NCBI GenBank assembly: GCA_009936995.1
Contig: JAACDH010000339.1
Location: 1 to 35,628, forward strand
Source of the DNA: Rhodobacterales bacterium
GTDB lineage: Bacteria > Myxococcota_A > UBA796 > GCA-2862545
Direction: 5' to 3'
Length of the DNA: 35,628 bases
The notes beneath the pieces were generated by a model, which made no database searches, was not told the DNA's origin, and was given only the letters and a program-made list of their open reading frames with translations. The translations under genes were made by a program, and so were the position numbers. Positions 1-8,929 of the stretch are shown here, piece after piece. Numbering within the stretch: position 1 is the stretch's first letter; every line of letters begins with the position of its first letter.

Positions 1-160
1 CAATGAGCTCACCGGCCAATTTGCCGAATTCAAGAGTCCCGAGCGCGCTCAGTTCTGTACCGACCTCTCGGCGGACATCGCCGCGCTGGCCGCCGAGGCA
101 TTGATCCGAAATGACCTAACGGTCGAGATTCATCCAATGCGCAAACCAACCGTGTTGTGA
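1..160 (+). CDS. Unidentified protein, C-terminal end (partial)
   Basis: An open frame runs from base 2 to a TGA at 158-160 and gives 52 residues ending in HPMRKPTVL. The start lies outside the window. Codon third positions are mostly G or C and the composition is ordinary for a soluble protein, with an Ala/Leu-rich helix (DLSADIAALAAEAL). I do not recognise the family. The opposite strand is also open here, but its translation is Arg-rich and looks like a shadow. The gene converges on recQ. Confidence 0.5.
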   Translation, partial: NELTGQFAEFKSPERAQFCTDLSADIAALAAEALIRNDLTVEIHPMRKPTVL

Positions 161-206
161 GCGCACAGGGCCGAGCCCGGAACCCCCCGCCGCCATCGTT
201 CTCGAA

Positions 207-220
207 CGTGGGGACCCACG
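207..220. other. Short hairpin in the convergent gap before recQ
   Basis: CGTGG-GGAC-CCACG is a perfect 5-bp stem with a 4-base loop. It lies between two converging genes (161-289 holds no gene I can support). No T-tract follows on either strand, so it is at best a weak bidirectional terminator. CCACGT at 221-226 could pair alternatively with ACGTGG at 206-211. Confidence 0.25.
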
Positions 221-289
221 CCACGTCGACCGGATAATTCCTAGCCTCGAACGATTGCTTTCCGGCATACTCCATCAAGGGCGAGAGGG

Positions 290-2650
290 CTACGGGCGTT
301 GATTCCACTCACGAATCGCCTCCATGAACGCAGGGCCGTAGAGTTGGCACCGCGTGGGGCCCATGCCATGAACCCCGAGCATGGCGCGCTTTGTGGTGGG
401 AAGTACCCGAGCCATGTCTTCGAGGGTTTTGTTGGGCGCAATGACGTAAGCGGGCACATCGCGAGACTGGGCCAGTTGGTTGCGAATGTCGCGCAGAATG
501 GAGAGCAGTTCGCCAGAAACACCGCTGGCGACGGCGTTCGACAACCCCTTGCTGCCTCGCCGATTACGCACCAGCTTCTTGGCGTGGGGAAAGACCATCT
601 GGAAGTCGGGGGCTTGGCGTCGCATCACAGACCAGCCCAATTCCGACAACTTCACCGTCTTGTAGGTTCGCTCGCGACCGCCCATATTCCGGGTGCTGTA
701 AACCTCTTCGAGCGCGCCGGTCGCCGCCAAACAGACGATGAGGTCGGTCACCTCGCCCGCGGTCCAGATGACGCCACCATCGCGGGGCGTGAGGATGCCG
801 TAGGTGCTGATCTTGTCGAACCCCCAACGAAGCACTTTCTCTGTTCGGGAGCCCGTGGCCGTGTTGGCGACAAGATCGACGCCCCAACCATTCTTTCCGG
901 TGGCTTGATCCATCCGAGCAACCGTGGCCAGCAGCTTGAGTATCGTGGACTCTTGGTCGGGGGTAAGCGCCTGAGCGGTGTCCACGTCTGGGGCGCCCAT
1001 GCGGCAAACATCGCAGGTACCGCACTGCTCGAACGGCGTCTTCTCGCCGAAGTACTCCACCAAATACCGACGTCGACATTGAGCGGCTGGATAGGCGTCC
1101 ATTTGGTCGAGCTTCTTAAACACCCGGCCACGGCGCTCGCGCATGCTCTTCTCGTCGAGGACCAGCGGATGCCCCGGGCGAAGTAGCTCGATGCCACCGA
1201 CACGCTCAGGCGCACGATAACGAATCAAGCCCCGCTCTTCGAGCCCGTGTAGAGCGGCCGTGAGCTGACCGCGCTCGACGTCGAGCTGACCTGCCCAGGC
1301 CTCGGCGTGAAACTGAAGCGTCTCGCCGGGATTGAGGCGCTTGCTCAGCAGCAATTCCCAGACTTTTCCACGCACACCCTTGGGCAAGGTCTTTGGGTTC
1401 TCGTCGACGACAGACAACCACCCAGAGCGATCGGAGGGCGCGATGCGGCGCACCATACCTTCGCGCACCAGTTGGTAGATGCACGAGGCGACAGCGCGGT
1501 CACCGCCATCAAACGGAAGCGCCTCGGCGAGGGCATCGAGTTTGATGAAGATGGGATTTTCGGCACGGGCTTCGAGCCAGTTGTACAGGTGGTGCACCCA
1601 CTCGACGGGCGGATGGCCATTGTCGATGAAGAACTCGTGGATTCGGCGATCCGAGCGATGGTGTAGCAACACCGCCCGACTCATGCGTCCGTCGCGACCC
1701 GCCCGACCGATCTCTTGATAGTAGGCCTCGACCGTCCCGGGCATGTCGTAGTGCACAATACAGCGGATATCTCGCTTATCGATGCCCATACCAAAGGCGT
1801 TGGTGGCCACCACCACCGGCACGCGCCCCTCCATGAATTCGTTCTGGATACGCTCACGCTCGCCGCTATTCAGACCGGCGTGGTACATGCCGGCACGTAC
1901 CCCAGATTGTCTCAAAGCCGAGGTTGCTCGCTCGACATTCTTACGGGTAGAGCAATACACCAACGCGGGGCCAGGCGCGACGAGATCGGAAAGCAGGGCG
2001 TCTTTGTGCTTCTTTCCGTCCGTATTAAAGACTTCGAGGATGAGGTTGTCGCGGTCGAATCCCTTAATAAAGGTTCGCCCATGCTCGATACCGAGCGTCT
2101 TGACGATGTCGGCCTGAACCTCCGGAGTCGCGGTAGCGGTCAACGCCACGGTGCATGGATTTCCGAGGGCTTCGCGCACTTTTCCCAAACGCAGGTAATC
2201 GGGGCGGAAGTCATGCCCCCATTGGGAAAGGCAGTGGGCTTCGTCGACCGCAAATAGCCGGACGTCGACCTGTTTCAGCCAATGAAGGAACGCCGGCGTG
2301 AATCGCTCGGGCGCTACGTAGAGCAGCTCGATCTCTCCCCGAAGGACTGCATCAGAGCGCTCTTGATACTCGGCACGACTGATCGAGGAGTTCAGAAAGG
2401 TCGCCCGGATTCCGAACTCGTGAAGGTGGTCGACCTGGTCCTTCATCAACGCGATCAATGGGCTGATGACCAACGCCATGCCGCCGCGAGCGACCGCAGG
2501 ACACTGGAAACACAGCGATTTACCGGCCCCCGTAGGCATCACGATCAGCGCATCGCCCCCATCGGTGACGTGCTGAACGATTTCTTCCTGGCCGGGACGG
2601 AAGTCCGCGAAACCAAAACGATCCTGCAATATGGCAGTCAGTGAGGACAT
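290..2650 (-). CDS. recQ: RecQ-family ATP-dependent DNA helicase
   Basis: This 3'-5' DNA helicase would unwind recombination and repair intermediates. Start chosen at ATG 2648-2650 (MSSLTAILQDRFGF), which gives 786 aa; a longer frame upstream has no RecQ-like sequence. Visible motifs are motif 0 (FRPGQ, residues 17-21), Walker A MPTGAGKS (38-45), DEAH (136-139), TATATP (171-176), and motif VI QEIGRAGRDG (312-321). The zinc site uses Cys525, Cys543, Cys546 and Cys549, in the usual CRRRYLVEYFGE...CGTCDVC context. An HRDC-like domain occupies about 713-786. The zinc site lies about 185 residues beyond the helicase core, whereas in E. coli RecQ it follows almost directly. The insert is helical and probably contains winged-helix units, as in the longer RecQ paralogues of other phyla. 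Divergent from the protease gene across 88 bases. Confidence 0.95.
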   Translation of the reverse strand: MSSLTAILQDRFGFADFRPGQEEIVQHVTDGGDALIVMPTGAGKSLCFQCPAVARGGMALVISPLIALMKDQVDHLHEFGIRATFLNSSISRAEYQERSDAVLRGEIELLYVAPERFTPAFLHWLKQVDVRLFAVDEAHCLSQWGHDFRPDYLRLGKVREALGNPCTVALTATATPEVQADIVKTLGIEHGRTFIKGFDRDNLILEVFNTDGKKHKDALLSDLVAPGPALVYCSTRKNVERATSALRQSGVRAGMYHAGLNSGERERIQNEFMEGRVPVVVATNAFGMGIDKRDIRCIVHYDMPGTVEAYYQEIGRAGRDGRMSRAVLLHHRSDRRIHEFFIDNGHPPVEWVHHLYNWLEARAENPIFIKLDALAEALPFDGGDRAVASCIYQLVREGMVRRIAPSDRSGWLSVVDENPKTLPKGVRGKVWELLLSKRLNPGETLQFHAEAWAGQLDVERGQLTAALHGLEERGLIRYRAPERVGGIELLRPGHPLVLDEKSMRERRGRVFKKLDQMDAYPAAQCRRRYLVEYFGEKTPFEQCGTCDVCRMGAPDVDTAQALTPDQESTILKLLATVARMDQATGKNGWGVDLVANTATGSRTEKVLRWGFDKISTYGILTPRDGGVIWTAGEVTDLIVCLAATGALEEVYSTRNMGGRERTYKTVKLSELGWSVMRRQAPDFQMVFPHAKKLVRNRRGSKGLSNAVASGVSGELLSILRDIRNQLAQSRDVPAYVIAPNKTLEDMARVLPTTKRAMLGVHGMGPTRCQLYGPAFMEAIREWNQRP

Positions 2651-2738
2651 GTGCAGCGGGTAGCCCGTCGCCACAATGAGAGCCAGGGCACATCTGTGGT
2701 GGCGCACGGGAATTTCCGTCCGGCACAATGCGTCCACG

Positions 2739-3932
2739 ATGTTCCTCGCCCTCGCCATCCTGCTAAGAGTCGCACCAGCAGCCCAAGCTTTGCCCCTCGA
2801 ATCACAGGGAGACAATGTCGGGCTTCCCCAAAGCTCGTTCTACCCCGAGCTCGTTGTGGGCGGTGAGGACGCGCCAGCCGATCTTTGGCCCGCCACGGCA
2901 GCACTCCTATACGGAGGCTACAACGCATGCAGCGGCGTCTTGATCGCCCCAGAGTGGGTACTCACCGCGGGCCACTGCGCCCCCACCGTCTCCGACATCC
3001 TCCTCGACACCACCCAGCTCGACGCCCCCGGCGAGCAAGTGGCCGTCGCCAACTTCTTCGCCTACCCCAACGCCTCCTCCTCTTTCGACGTAGCCCTGGT
3101 CCAGCTCGCGCAACCGGCTCAGACCCCACCCTCGCCCATCGCCATGGATTGCATCGCCCAGGACTTTGCCTATGGGGGAGCACCAGTGGTGATCGCCGGG
3201 TTTGGTGCCACCGACACCTTGGCCCTGCAAGACGCCACCGCCCTACAGCAGGCCTTCACAACCCTAAAAGACGTGCACTGCGAAGACGAAACAGTCGGCT
3301 GTCAGCCCGGCGCCATGCCCGACGGCGAGGTCATCGCGGGCGGCGATGGCGACGACTCTTGTTCCGGGGATAGCGGCGGCCCTCTCTACCTTGAGACGCC
3401 GCACGGACCTCACCTATGTGCCGTCACCTCTCGGGCGACTATCCCGGCAACGCGGCCATGTGGCGACGGCGGCATCTACGTACGCGTCGACGCCGTTCGC
3501 GACTGGATCACCGAGGTCATTGGCGAAGCGCTGTCGGCGCCCGACTGTGCCAATCTGAACCGAACACCAACCCTCGAAGCTCCTGCGTTCTCGGTAAAAG
3601 CGGGCTCTACAGGCCAAGTCCAGATTGAGCTGACCGACCCGAACCCCACCGATCAACACCGCTTCACCCTCCTGGACGCGCCCGCTCACGGACGGGCCGC
3701 GGTCACCCAGACGGGCCTGCTCTATTACTCCGCCTCGCCGATTCCGAGTCCACCACAAACGCTCTCTGTGCACGTGGTCGACGACGGAGAGCCACCCCTC
3801 GAAGCCGTCGTCGAGGTCACCGTACACATCCTCCACAGCGGGCACATCGCCCGAGGCTGTGCGACAAGCCCAACGCCCACCGCTCCGGCTTGGCTCTTCC
3901 TCCTCCTCCTCGCCCGCAGGTGGCGACCGTGA
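2739..3932 (+). CDS. Secreted trypsin-like serine protease with MYXO-CTERM-type tail
   Basis: Start chosen at ATG 2739 because it opens directly into a signal peptide (MFLALAILLRVAPAAQA), giving 397 aa. The S1 peptidase domain covers about 39-275. Its triad is His79 (TAGHC), Asp117 (SFDVAL) and Ser212 (CSGDSGGP). Asp206, six residues before the serine, predicts trypsin-like cleavage after Lys/Arg. A beta-sandwich (cadherin/Ig-like) domain follows at about 285-370. The end is CATSPTPTAP, then a Leu-rich membrane segment and RRWRP, which matches the MYXO-CTERM sorting pattern of an invariant Cys, a hydrophobic stretch and an Arg cluster. This suggests Cys processing and surface anchoring. The stop overlaps the start of the next lipoprotein gene, so the two are probably co-translated. 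Confidence 0.9.
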   Translation: MFLALAILLRVAPAAQALPLESQGDNVGLPQSSFYPELVVGGEDAPADLWPATAALLYGGYNACSGVLIAPEWVLTAGHCAPTVSDILLDTTQLDAPGEQVAVANFFAYPNASSSFDVALVQLAQPAQTPPSPIAMDCIAQDFAYGGAPVVIAGFGATDTLALQDATALQQAFTTLKDVHCEDETVGCQPGAMPDGEVIAGGDGDDSCSGDSGGPLYLETPHGPHLCAVTSRATIPATRPCGDGGIYVRVDAVRDWITEVIGEALSAPDCANLNRTPTLEAPAFSVKAGSTGQVQIELTDPNPTDQHRFTLLDAPAHGRAAVTQTGLLYYSASPIPSPPQTLSVHVVDDGEPPLEAVVEVTVHILHSGHIARGCATSPTPTAPAWLFLLLLARRWRP

Positions 3933-5047
3933 AGTGGTGGCTTCCCCTCGCCCTAACGGGTTGCACCTTGGCCCTCACCACCGAAGAAGAGTCGTACGAA
4001 GAGCCGGTCACCGTAGCCCAGCTCTGGGACGGCGTACATAATAACGGACTGGTGGTCACCCTCGACGACCTGATGATCACCTCGCCGAAGACCTGGAACG
4101 GTCGAAGCTTCTTCGCGCAGACCACCGCTGGCGGACCTCAGTCAGGCATCCGGATTGAGCTGGACGGCAACCTTTCGGGCTGGCCGCCCCCTGTCGGAAC
4201 CCCCGTCTCCCTCCGCGGTCAGATCTGGCTGTTTGACGAGGGGCCAAGTCTCTTCCTGTCAAAGCAAGACAACGCCGAAATCCTGGAAGAACCAGCGACA
4301 CCTACCGTCACCCCCTGGACCGACGACCCCGAACTGGTGTACGCCCTGGTACAAGTCGAGCTGGGGGGCACCACCGCGCCCGACCCCGCCGGACTGGCCC
4401 AAACCGACCTCGACCTCCAACTGCGGCGACTCTTCGACGTCAACACACCCGGCATCGACCAACACGGCGTCGCGACCGGGATCGCCCTATACGAAAACGG
4501 GCTCGGTCTTCGCAGCCCAGCCGATTGGTCCGGCGACTTCGAGAACGCCCCGCCCATAGACGTCTCGGTGACCGACCTGGTCGATCTACCCGATGGGAGC
4601 TGGGTCCGTATCACCAACCTTACGCAGGCCACGCCCTGGTCCCTCGATGGTAGATACGCCGTGCTTCAGGACTCCGTTGGTAACGGGCTCTGGGTCGACA
4701 CCGAGGGCTGGAGCTCCGCCCACACCCTGCTGGGCGACCGCGGCGACTGGATCGGCGAAGTGCGCACCGACGGCGAGGGGCTCCGTCTGCGCACCTGGCT
4801 TCCGCCCACCATCAACGGCCAAGGCGACGTCTTCCAAGTGGTCGGCACCAAAGTAGGCGACCGAATCGCCCTCCACCTCACCGACCTCTCCGAACCCGAC
4901 CTGCAGGGCTACCGTTCATCGGCAGAGGGATGGCGGATCGACGGTCGCTTCACGCCAATCGAGTCTTTGCCCAGCGATGTCATGGTGGTGGGAGTGATTC
5001 GCTCCAGCAATCTGCTGGCCGTCACGGAGACAACCGCTGCGCCTTAG
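3929..5047 (+). CDS. Lipoprotein with OB-fold-like domain, coupled to the protease gene
   Basis: GTG 3929-3931 is chosen as start: it overlaps the protease stop (GTGA) and gives a compact lipoprotein signal, MKWWLPLALTGC, with lipobox LTGC. The product is 372 aa. The segment from VTVAQLWDGVHNNG through FFAQTT, SGIRIEL and GTPVSLRG resembles the beta-barrel (OB-fold, YhcR/DUF5689-like) modules of secreted proteins; this is a pattern-level resemblance only. A second similar module may lie near VSVTDLVDLPDGSWVRITNL. No catalytic motif is visible. Co-translation with the surface protease suggests a partner or substrate-presenting role. Its stop overlaps the converging kinase gene by 4 bases. Confidence 0.75.
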   Translation: MKWWLPLALTGCTLALTTEEESYEEPVTVAQLWDGVHNNGLVVTLDDLMITSPKTWNGRSFFAQTTAGGPQSGIRIELDGNLSGWPPPVGTPVSLRGQIWLFDEGPSLFLSKQDNAEILEEPATPTVTPWTDDPELVYALVQVELGGTTAPDPAGLAQTDLDLQLRRLFDVNTPGIDQHGVATGIALYENGLGLRSPADWSGDFENAPPIDVSVTDLVDLPDGSWVRITNLTQATPWSLDGRYAVLQDSVGNGLWVDTEGWSSAHTLLGDRGDWIGEVRTDGEGLRLRTWLPPTINGQGDVFQVVGTKVGDRIALHLTDLSEPDLQGYRSSAEGWRIDGRFTPIESLPSDVMVVGVIRSSNLLAVTETTAAP

Positions 5048-7017
5048 GGCCAAGACAGGTTTCTGTCCAACATGATGCCCTTGACCTCGCCCTGAAGGCT
5101 TGCATTGCCCGAGTCTAGGGCCTTGCAGAAGTACACCACCGCTTGTTCTAGGTCGCCAGCCTCCATGCACGCGTAGCCCAAGCCGTAGATGGCATCGCTA
5201 TGGCCCGGCTTGATGTCGAGGGCCTGCTGGAACAGCCCCTTCGCCGCTTGAGGGTCACTACCGACCTTGTCCCATCCGCTGGCAACCAAGTCACTGACCG
5301 AGGGCTCCTTTGGAGTGGGCGTGGGTTCGGATTCAGGCGCAACCTCGTCAGGGGTGCCTTCCGTAGGCGTCTCTTCGTCGGGGATCGCCTCGTCGGGCGT
5401 GGCATCCTCGGGCGTGGCGTCTTCGGGGATGACGTCTTCGGGGATGACGTCTTCGGGGATGGCATCTACAAGCTCGGAAAGTTCAGGCTGTTCGACGGGG
5501 ATTTCTGGCCCATCCATTTGACTCCAGGTGATGAGCGCGACGCCGACCGCCCCCATCGTTCCCATGAGCATAATCAGCCCGACAAATAGACGCGTCCAGC
5601 GCTTGCGACGCACGGCCAAGGCCTTGAGGATTGCGTCGAATTCAGCCTCGTCGTCGTCGATGACATCGGCGGTTTGGGTGCCAAAACTGAGCACATGACC
5701 GCCACCGTCAGCATCGGCGTGGGCGTTCCTCATGTCGCCGAGCCCTGGCTCACCGAGCCCGAGTGATTCGTCGGCCGTAGGTGGGCGGCGTTCTATCTCT
5801 TCGGTAGGATCGTCTTGGGTTATCGGGGCGTTAAACCGCTGAGTGGCCAACACGGGAGCCGCGCCCAAAGATTGGGGAACCGGGGGAGCTGAGGGAACAG
5901 GAGGGGTCGCTCGAAGCGGAGCACTATAGGCGGGCGCAGACGGTGCGTTGGAGATATGCCTGGACACCGAAGAGGGCGTTCGACTGCCCCTCATGGGCGC
6001 CGGCTCCATGGTTCCGACGGTACCGGCGGTCAGCACGCGACCGTCTAAGGAACCGCGATATTCGCTGCTATCGGGCCAGTCGCGCTTGCGACACCACCGC
6101 TTCAAAGTTGCGCCCGGGAGTGTCTCGGCCAGATCTTCGCAACGTTGGCTGACGTCGGCGGCAGAAGGACGCTCGTCGGGGTCGGGGTGCATCATCTCAC
6201 CCAGCAGGGTGAGCACGTCCTCGGGGACATCCAGAGCCAGCTCGGCCACACGCTCTTCGAGTCGGCGCCGGAACCGAGTTGGACTCAACATGAACGCATA
6301 CACTTGTTGCAGCGACAGCCCGGAAAAGAAGCGCTCGCCTGCCAAGCCTTCGTACAGCACCGCGCCCAAAGCGAACACATCACTTGGGGTTTCAATGTCG
6401 TCTTCGTGAAAGCGCTCGGGAGCCATGTACAGGTAGCTGCCCATCATCGCGTTGGCGGCAGTTTGGGCCTCGCGAACAGCATTTCCAGCCCGTGCGATAC
6501 CAAAATCGAGGAGCTTGATCTCGCCGTGCCGGCCAATGCGGATGTTGGCGGGCTTAACGTCGCGGTGGATGAGCTGAAGCGGTTTGCCCGTGGTGTGTGA
6601 CGGAGAGGACCAAGCCGCCTCGAGTGCCGATGCGACCTCACCGATGGCCATGACCAACGCACGGGCAGGCAGGCGTTCCGCCCCCTTGAAGCAGCTGTCG
6701 AGATCTTCGCCGTCGATGAACTCAGTAACCAGGGAAACCCGATTCTCGAGAAGCACCAAGTCGTGCACCTTTACGATGGACGGATGGGAGAGCTTACCCA
6801 GCAGTCGACCCTCGTCGCGCAAGCGCTTGACAGAGTCGCTACCCGGATCGATGTCGGAACGAAGCACCTTAATGGCGACCTCGGTTGCGACGCCACCACT
6901 GGACTCCATAGTCGCGCGGTACACCTCGCCGAATCCACCACGGCCTAAACAGCGGTGAACACGAAATACGCGGCGTTCGCTACCCATTTGGGTCTGCCCG
7001 ATGAAGCCCTGGCGCAC
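5044..7017 (-). CDS. Membrane Ser/Thr protein kinase with C-terminal TPR
   Basis: GTG 7015-7017 is chosen because AAGGAG sits at good spacing upstream; an internal ATG (MGSERRVF) is an alternative. The product is 657 aa. The Hanks-type kinase domain (about 17-300) is intact: Gly loop GRGGFGEV (25-32), VAIK Lys50, HRD (151-153) with HRDVKPANI, DFG (171-173) and APE (199-201). A long Pro/Ala linker follows, then one membrane segment (about 477-498). The outer part has a Glu/Asp/Pro pentapeptide repeat (about 518-560) and TPR-like helices (about 575-640, AIYGLGYACMEAGDLEQAVVYF). This is the classic Pkn layout: cytosolic kinase, single span, extracytoplasmic sensor or scaffold. Substrate unknown. 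It ends convergently, overlapping the lipoprotein gene by 4 bases. Confidence 0.93.
   Translation of the reverse strand: MRQGFIGQTQMGSERRVFRVHRCLGRGGFGEVYRATMESSGGVATEVAIKVLRSDIDPGSDSVKRLRDEGRLLGKLSHPSIVKVHDLVLLENRVSLVTEFIDGEDLDSCFKGAERLPARALVMAIGEVASALEAAWSSPSHTTGKPLQLIHRDVKPANIRIGRHGEIKLLDFGIARAGNAVREAQTAANAMMGSYLYMAPERFHEDDIETPSDVFALGAVLYEGLAGERFFSGLSLQQVYAFMLSPTRFRRRLEERVAELALDVPEDVLTLLGEMMHPDPDERPSAADVSQRCEDLAETLPGATLKRWCRKRDWPDSSEYRGSLDGRVLTAGTVGTMEPAPMRGSRTPSSVSRHISNAPSAPAYSAPLRATPPVPSAPPVPQSLGAAPVLATQRFNAPITQDDPTEEIERRPPTADESLGLGEPGLGDMRNAHADADGGGHVLSFGTQTADVIDDDEAEFDAILKALAVRRKRWTRLFVGLIMLMGTMGAVGVALITWSQMDGPEIPVEQPELSELVDAIPEDVIPEDVIPEDATPEDATPDEAIPDEETPTEGTPDEVAPESEPTPTPKEPSVSDLVASGWDKVGSDPQAAKGLFQQALDIKPGHSDAIYGLGYACMEAGDLEQAVVYFCKALDSGNASLQGEVKGIMLDRNLSWP
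5386..5460 (+). repeat. 15-bp tandem repeat inside the kinase gene
   Basis: Three near-identical 15-bp units lie at 5416-5430, 5431-5445 and 5446-5460 (GACGTCTTCGGGGAT type), with two more diverged units upstream. On the coding (minus) strand they give the pentapeptide PEDVI/PEDAT. Unit length is a multiple of three, so copy-number change would lengthen the linker without breaking the frame. Confidence 0.85.
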
Positions 7018-7104
7018 CGTTGTCTCTCCTTAATCCAGACCAGTCTAGCCTGTCCTGACGTAATCAAGGGTCAGAAAATGGCGTTGATACCAATTAGGGC
7101 GTTT

Positions 7105-7935
7105 TTACGGAACATCCATACGATTAAACCGCATAGTTGCCAACACCAGAGCCCCGAAGATGATCCCCGCCAGCGCTGCAAAATTCTGCCAAACCCACGG
7201 ATCGGTGCCTCCAAAAGTAGACCACACGCCAAACGCGGAGGACGGCAGCCACGGTCTCGCCTGAATCGCGACCTCCAGGGCAACGGGTGCTTCTATGGCT
7301 TCGCCGACCATCGACACCGCGCTCAAGGCCCAACCCAGTACCATATCGAAAACGACGAAGAGCACAACGCCGACGATTGTGCTTGCGACGCTGCGAACGA
7401 GGACGGCGACGAGCAGTACCAACGCCGCAAATCCACAGTCACAGAGCACCGAAACGGACCAGGCTTGGATGGCCAAGGACCACTCTCCCTCGGTGCCAAA
7501 GAGGATGGCGCCAAAAACCGCGCACACGAGCCATGAAAGCAGCGTTGCCAAGGCGACGTATGCGCTCAAGGCCGCCCATTTAGTGAGCAAGACCGACATC
7601 CGGGAGACCGGCCGCAACAAGTCTTCACGGAGGGTTTTTCCCTGGAGCTCACCGGCAAAACTCAGGGCCCCCAGCAACGCGATAAACGCCGGCATGATGC
7701 CCAAACGATGCAGGGCGCTAAGGGTCCAAAGCAACGCCTTCGGGGCGCTACCTTCCCACATCTCGGCCATGGGTACACCGTTGAATTCAGCCGCGGAGTC
7801 ATCTAGGTAGTACAGCACCAACACCGGGGCCATGGACATGGCCATCAACAGCACTAATCCCACACGGGCGCTGGTACGCGACATGAGCTTACGAAATTCG
7901 ACCTGCCACATTGGCAGCCAGGGTGTGCCGCTCAT
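7105..7935 (-). CDS. ABC-2 type transporter permease
   Basis: A 276-aa membrane protein with about six hydrophobic segments (for example VGLVLLMAMSMAPVLVLYYL, AYVALATLLSWLVCAVFGA, TIVGVVLFVVFDMVLGWAL). The N-terminal lead (WQVEFRKLMSRTSARVGL) is typical of ABC-2 permeases, whose first helix follows a basic amphipathic segment. ATG 7933-7935 overlaps the stop of the ATPase gene (ATGA), so the two are coupled and probably form one exporter. Substrate cannot be read from sequence; related pairs handle antibiotics, lipids or polysaccharides. Confidence 0.88.
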   Translation of the reverse strand: MSGTPWLPMWQVEFRKLMSRTSARVGLVLLMAMSMAPVLVLYYLDDSAAEFNGVPMAEMWEGSAPKALLWTLSALHRLGIMPAFIALLGALSFAGELQGKTLREDLLRPVSRMSVLLTKWAALSAYVALATLLSWLVCAVFGAILFGTEGEWSLAIQAWSVSVLCDCGFAALVLLVAVLVRSVASTIVGVVLFVVFDMVLGWALSAVSMVGEAIEAPVALEVAIQARPWLPSSAFGVWSTFGGTDPWVWQNFAALAGIIFGALVLATMRFNRMDVP

Positions 7936-8858
7936 CGGGTCGCCTCCAAGAACACATCTTCTAGGTTGCCTTGCTCTGGAACAAGCGCGGTGACTGAAAT
8001 ATCGGCCTGTACCAAGGACCGATTCAGGTCGGCCACAGTGAGCTCCGTAAGCTCGACACGGACGCGTCCCTTGGCTCCGGGGCCCACATGCCGAGCTCCG
8101 TCGATTTGCCCCAGCGCTGCTTCGAGCATCTTGGCGTCTTCGGCGTCTACCTCGACCACAGTCTGACGACGCGCTTGAGAGGCCAGTAGCTCGCTGACCT
8201 GCCCTTCTACCTTAAGCACGCCTTCTTGCAGAATGCCCACCCGATTGCAGATCGCCTGAACTTCGCCCAGCAAATGAGACGAGATCAGCACTGTGATTTG
8301 ATCGGCCAACGCTAGGGAGCGAATCAGGTCGCGCACCTCGCGCATCCCCCTGGGATCGAGTCCATTTGTGGGCTCATCGAGAATCAGCAGCTTTGGCCCG
8401 CCCAGCAGCGACCGGGCGATCGCCAGTCGCTGACGCATGCCCAAAGAGTACCCACCGACCTTATCTTTGCTGCGCTCAAGGAGCCCCACGCGGTCGAGCA
8501 CGCGGTCAACCTCTCTCTTTACAGACGAACCGGGAATACTCGCGTAGGCTGCGGCGGTCAGCAGGTTCTCGCGTCCATCCATCCACACGTGAAACGCTGG
8601 CGTCTCGACCATCGCGCCCACATGCTGTAAGCGAGCAGGGTGAGCCACCTCGCCAAAAATCGCCATCTCACCACGGTCGGGGCGAATGAGCCCCAACATA
8701 CATCGGATGGCGGTGGTCTTGCCGGCGCTATTGGGCCCCAAAAAACCGTACACATCTCCAGCGTGCACATTGAGATCGAGATCGCGAACGGCGACTCGCC
8801 CACGATATGTTCGCGTCAAGCCGCGAACCTGAAGGGCTACAGAAGAATCAAGTTGCAT
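7932..8858 (-). CDS. ABC transporter ATP-binding protein
   Basis: Start taken as ATG 8856-8858 (MQLDSSVALQVRGLTRTY), giving 308 aa; the longer frame adds non-homologous residues. Motifs are Walker A GPNSAGKT (41-48, with Ser where Gly is usual), signature YSLGMRQR (137-144), Walker B LLILDEP (157-163) and a switch His in SSHLLGEV. The C-terminal domain after about residue 225 (VEVDAEDAKMLEAALGQIDG) and the ending VPEQGNLEDVFLEAT match the CcmA/NatA-type ATPases that serve ABC-2 permeases. It is first in the two-gene operon. A 71-bp gap separates it from a divergent lipoprotein gene. Confidence 0.95.
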   Translation of the reverse strand: MQLDSSVALQVRGLTRTYRGRVAVRDLDLNVHAGDVYGFLGPNSAGKTTAIRCMLGLIRPDRGEMAIFGEVAHPARLQHVGAMVETPAFHVWMDGRENLLTAAAYASIPGSSVKREVDRVLDRVGLLERSKDKVGGYSLGMRQRLAIARSLLGGPKLLILDEPTNGLDPRGMREVRDLIRSLALADQITVLISSHLLGEVQAICNRVGILQEGVLKVEGQVSELLASQARRQTVVEVDAEDAKMLEAALGQIDGARHVGPGAKGRVRVELTELTVADLNRSLVQADISVTALVPEQGNLEDVFLEATR

Positions 8859-8929
8859 AGCGACGAGGCTAACCTCACACTGGGATTGCGGCGAACGCCC
8901 CACGGGTTCAATCGACGACTGGAGAAAAG

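Noticed and set aside
30-308. Minus-strand ORF of 92 codons overlapping the first partial gene
   Set aside because: Arg-rich C-terminal part, no ribosome-binding site, and overlaps both neighbours; looks like a shadow.
299-1186. Plus-strand ORF of 295 codons within recQ
   Set aside because: Complement of the conserved helicase; no domain content of its own.
2651-2738. Long imperfect inverted repeat CGCCACA...TGTGGTGGCG in the recQ/protease gap
   Set aside because: Arms are unequal, with a long spacer; too weak to call an operator.
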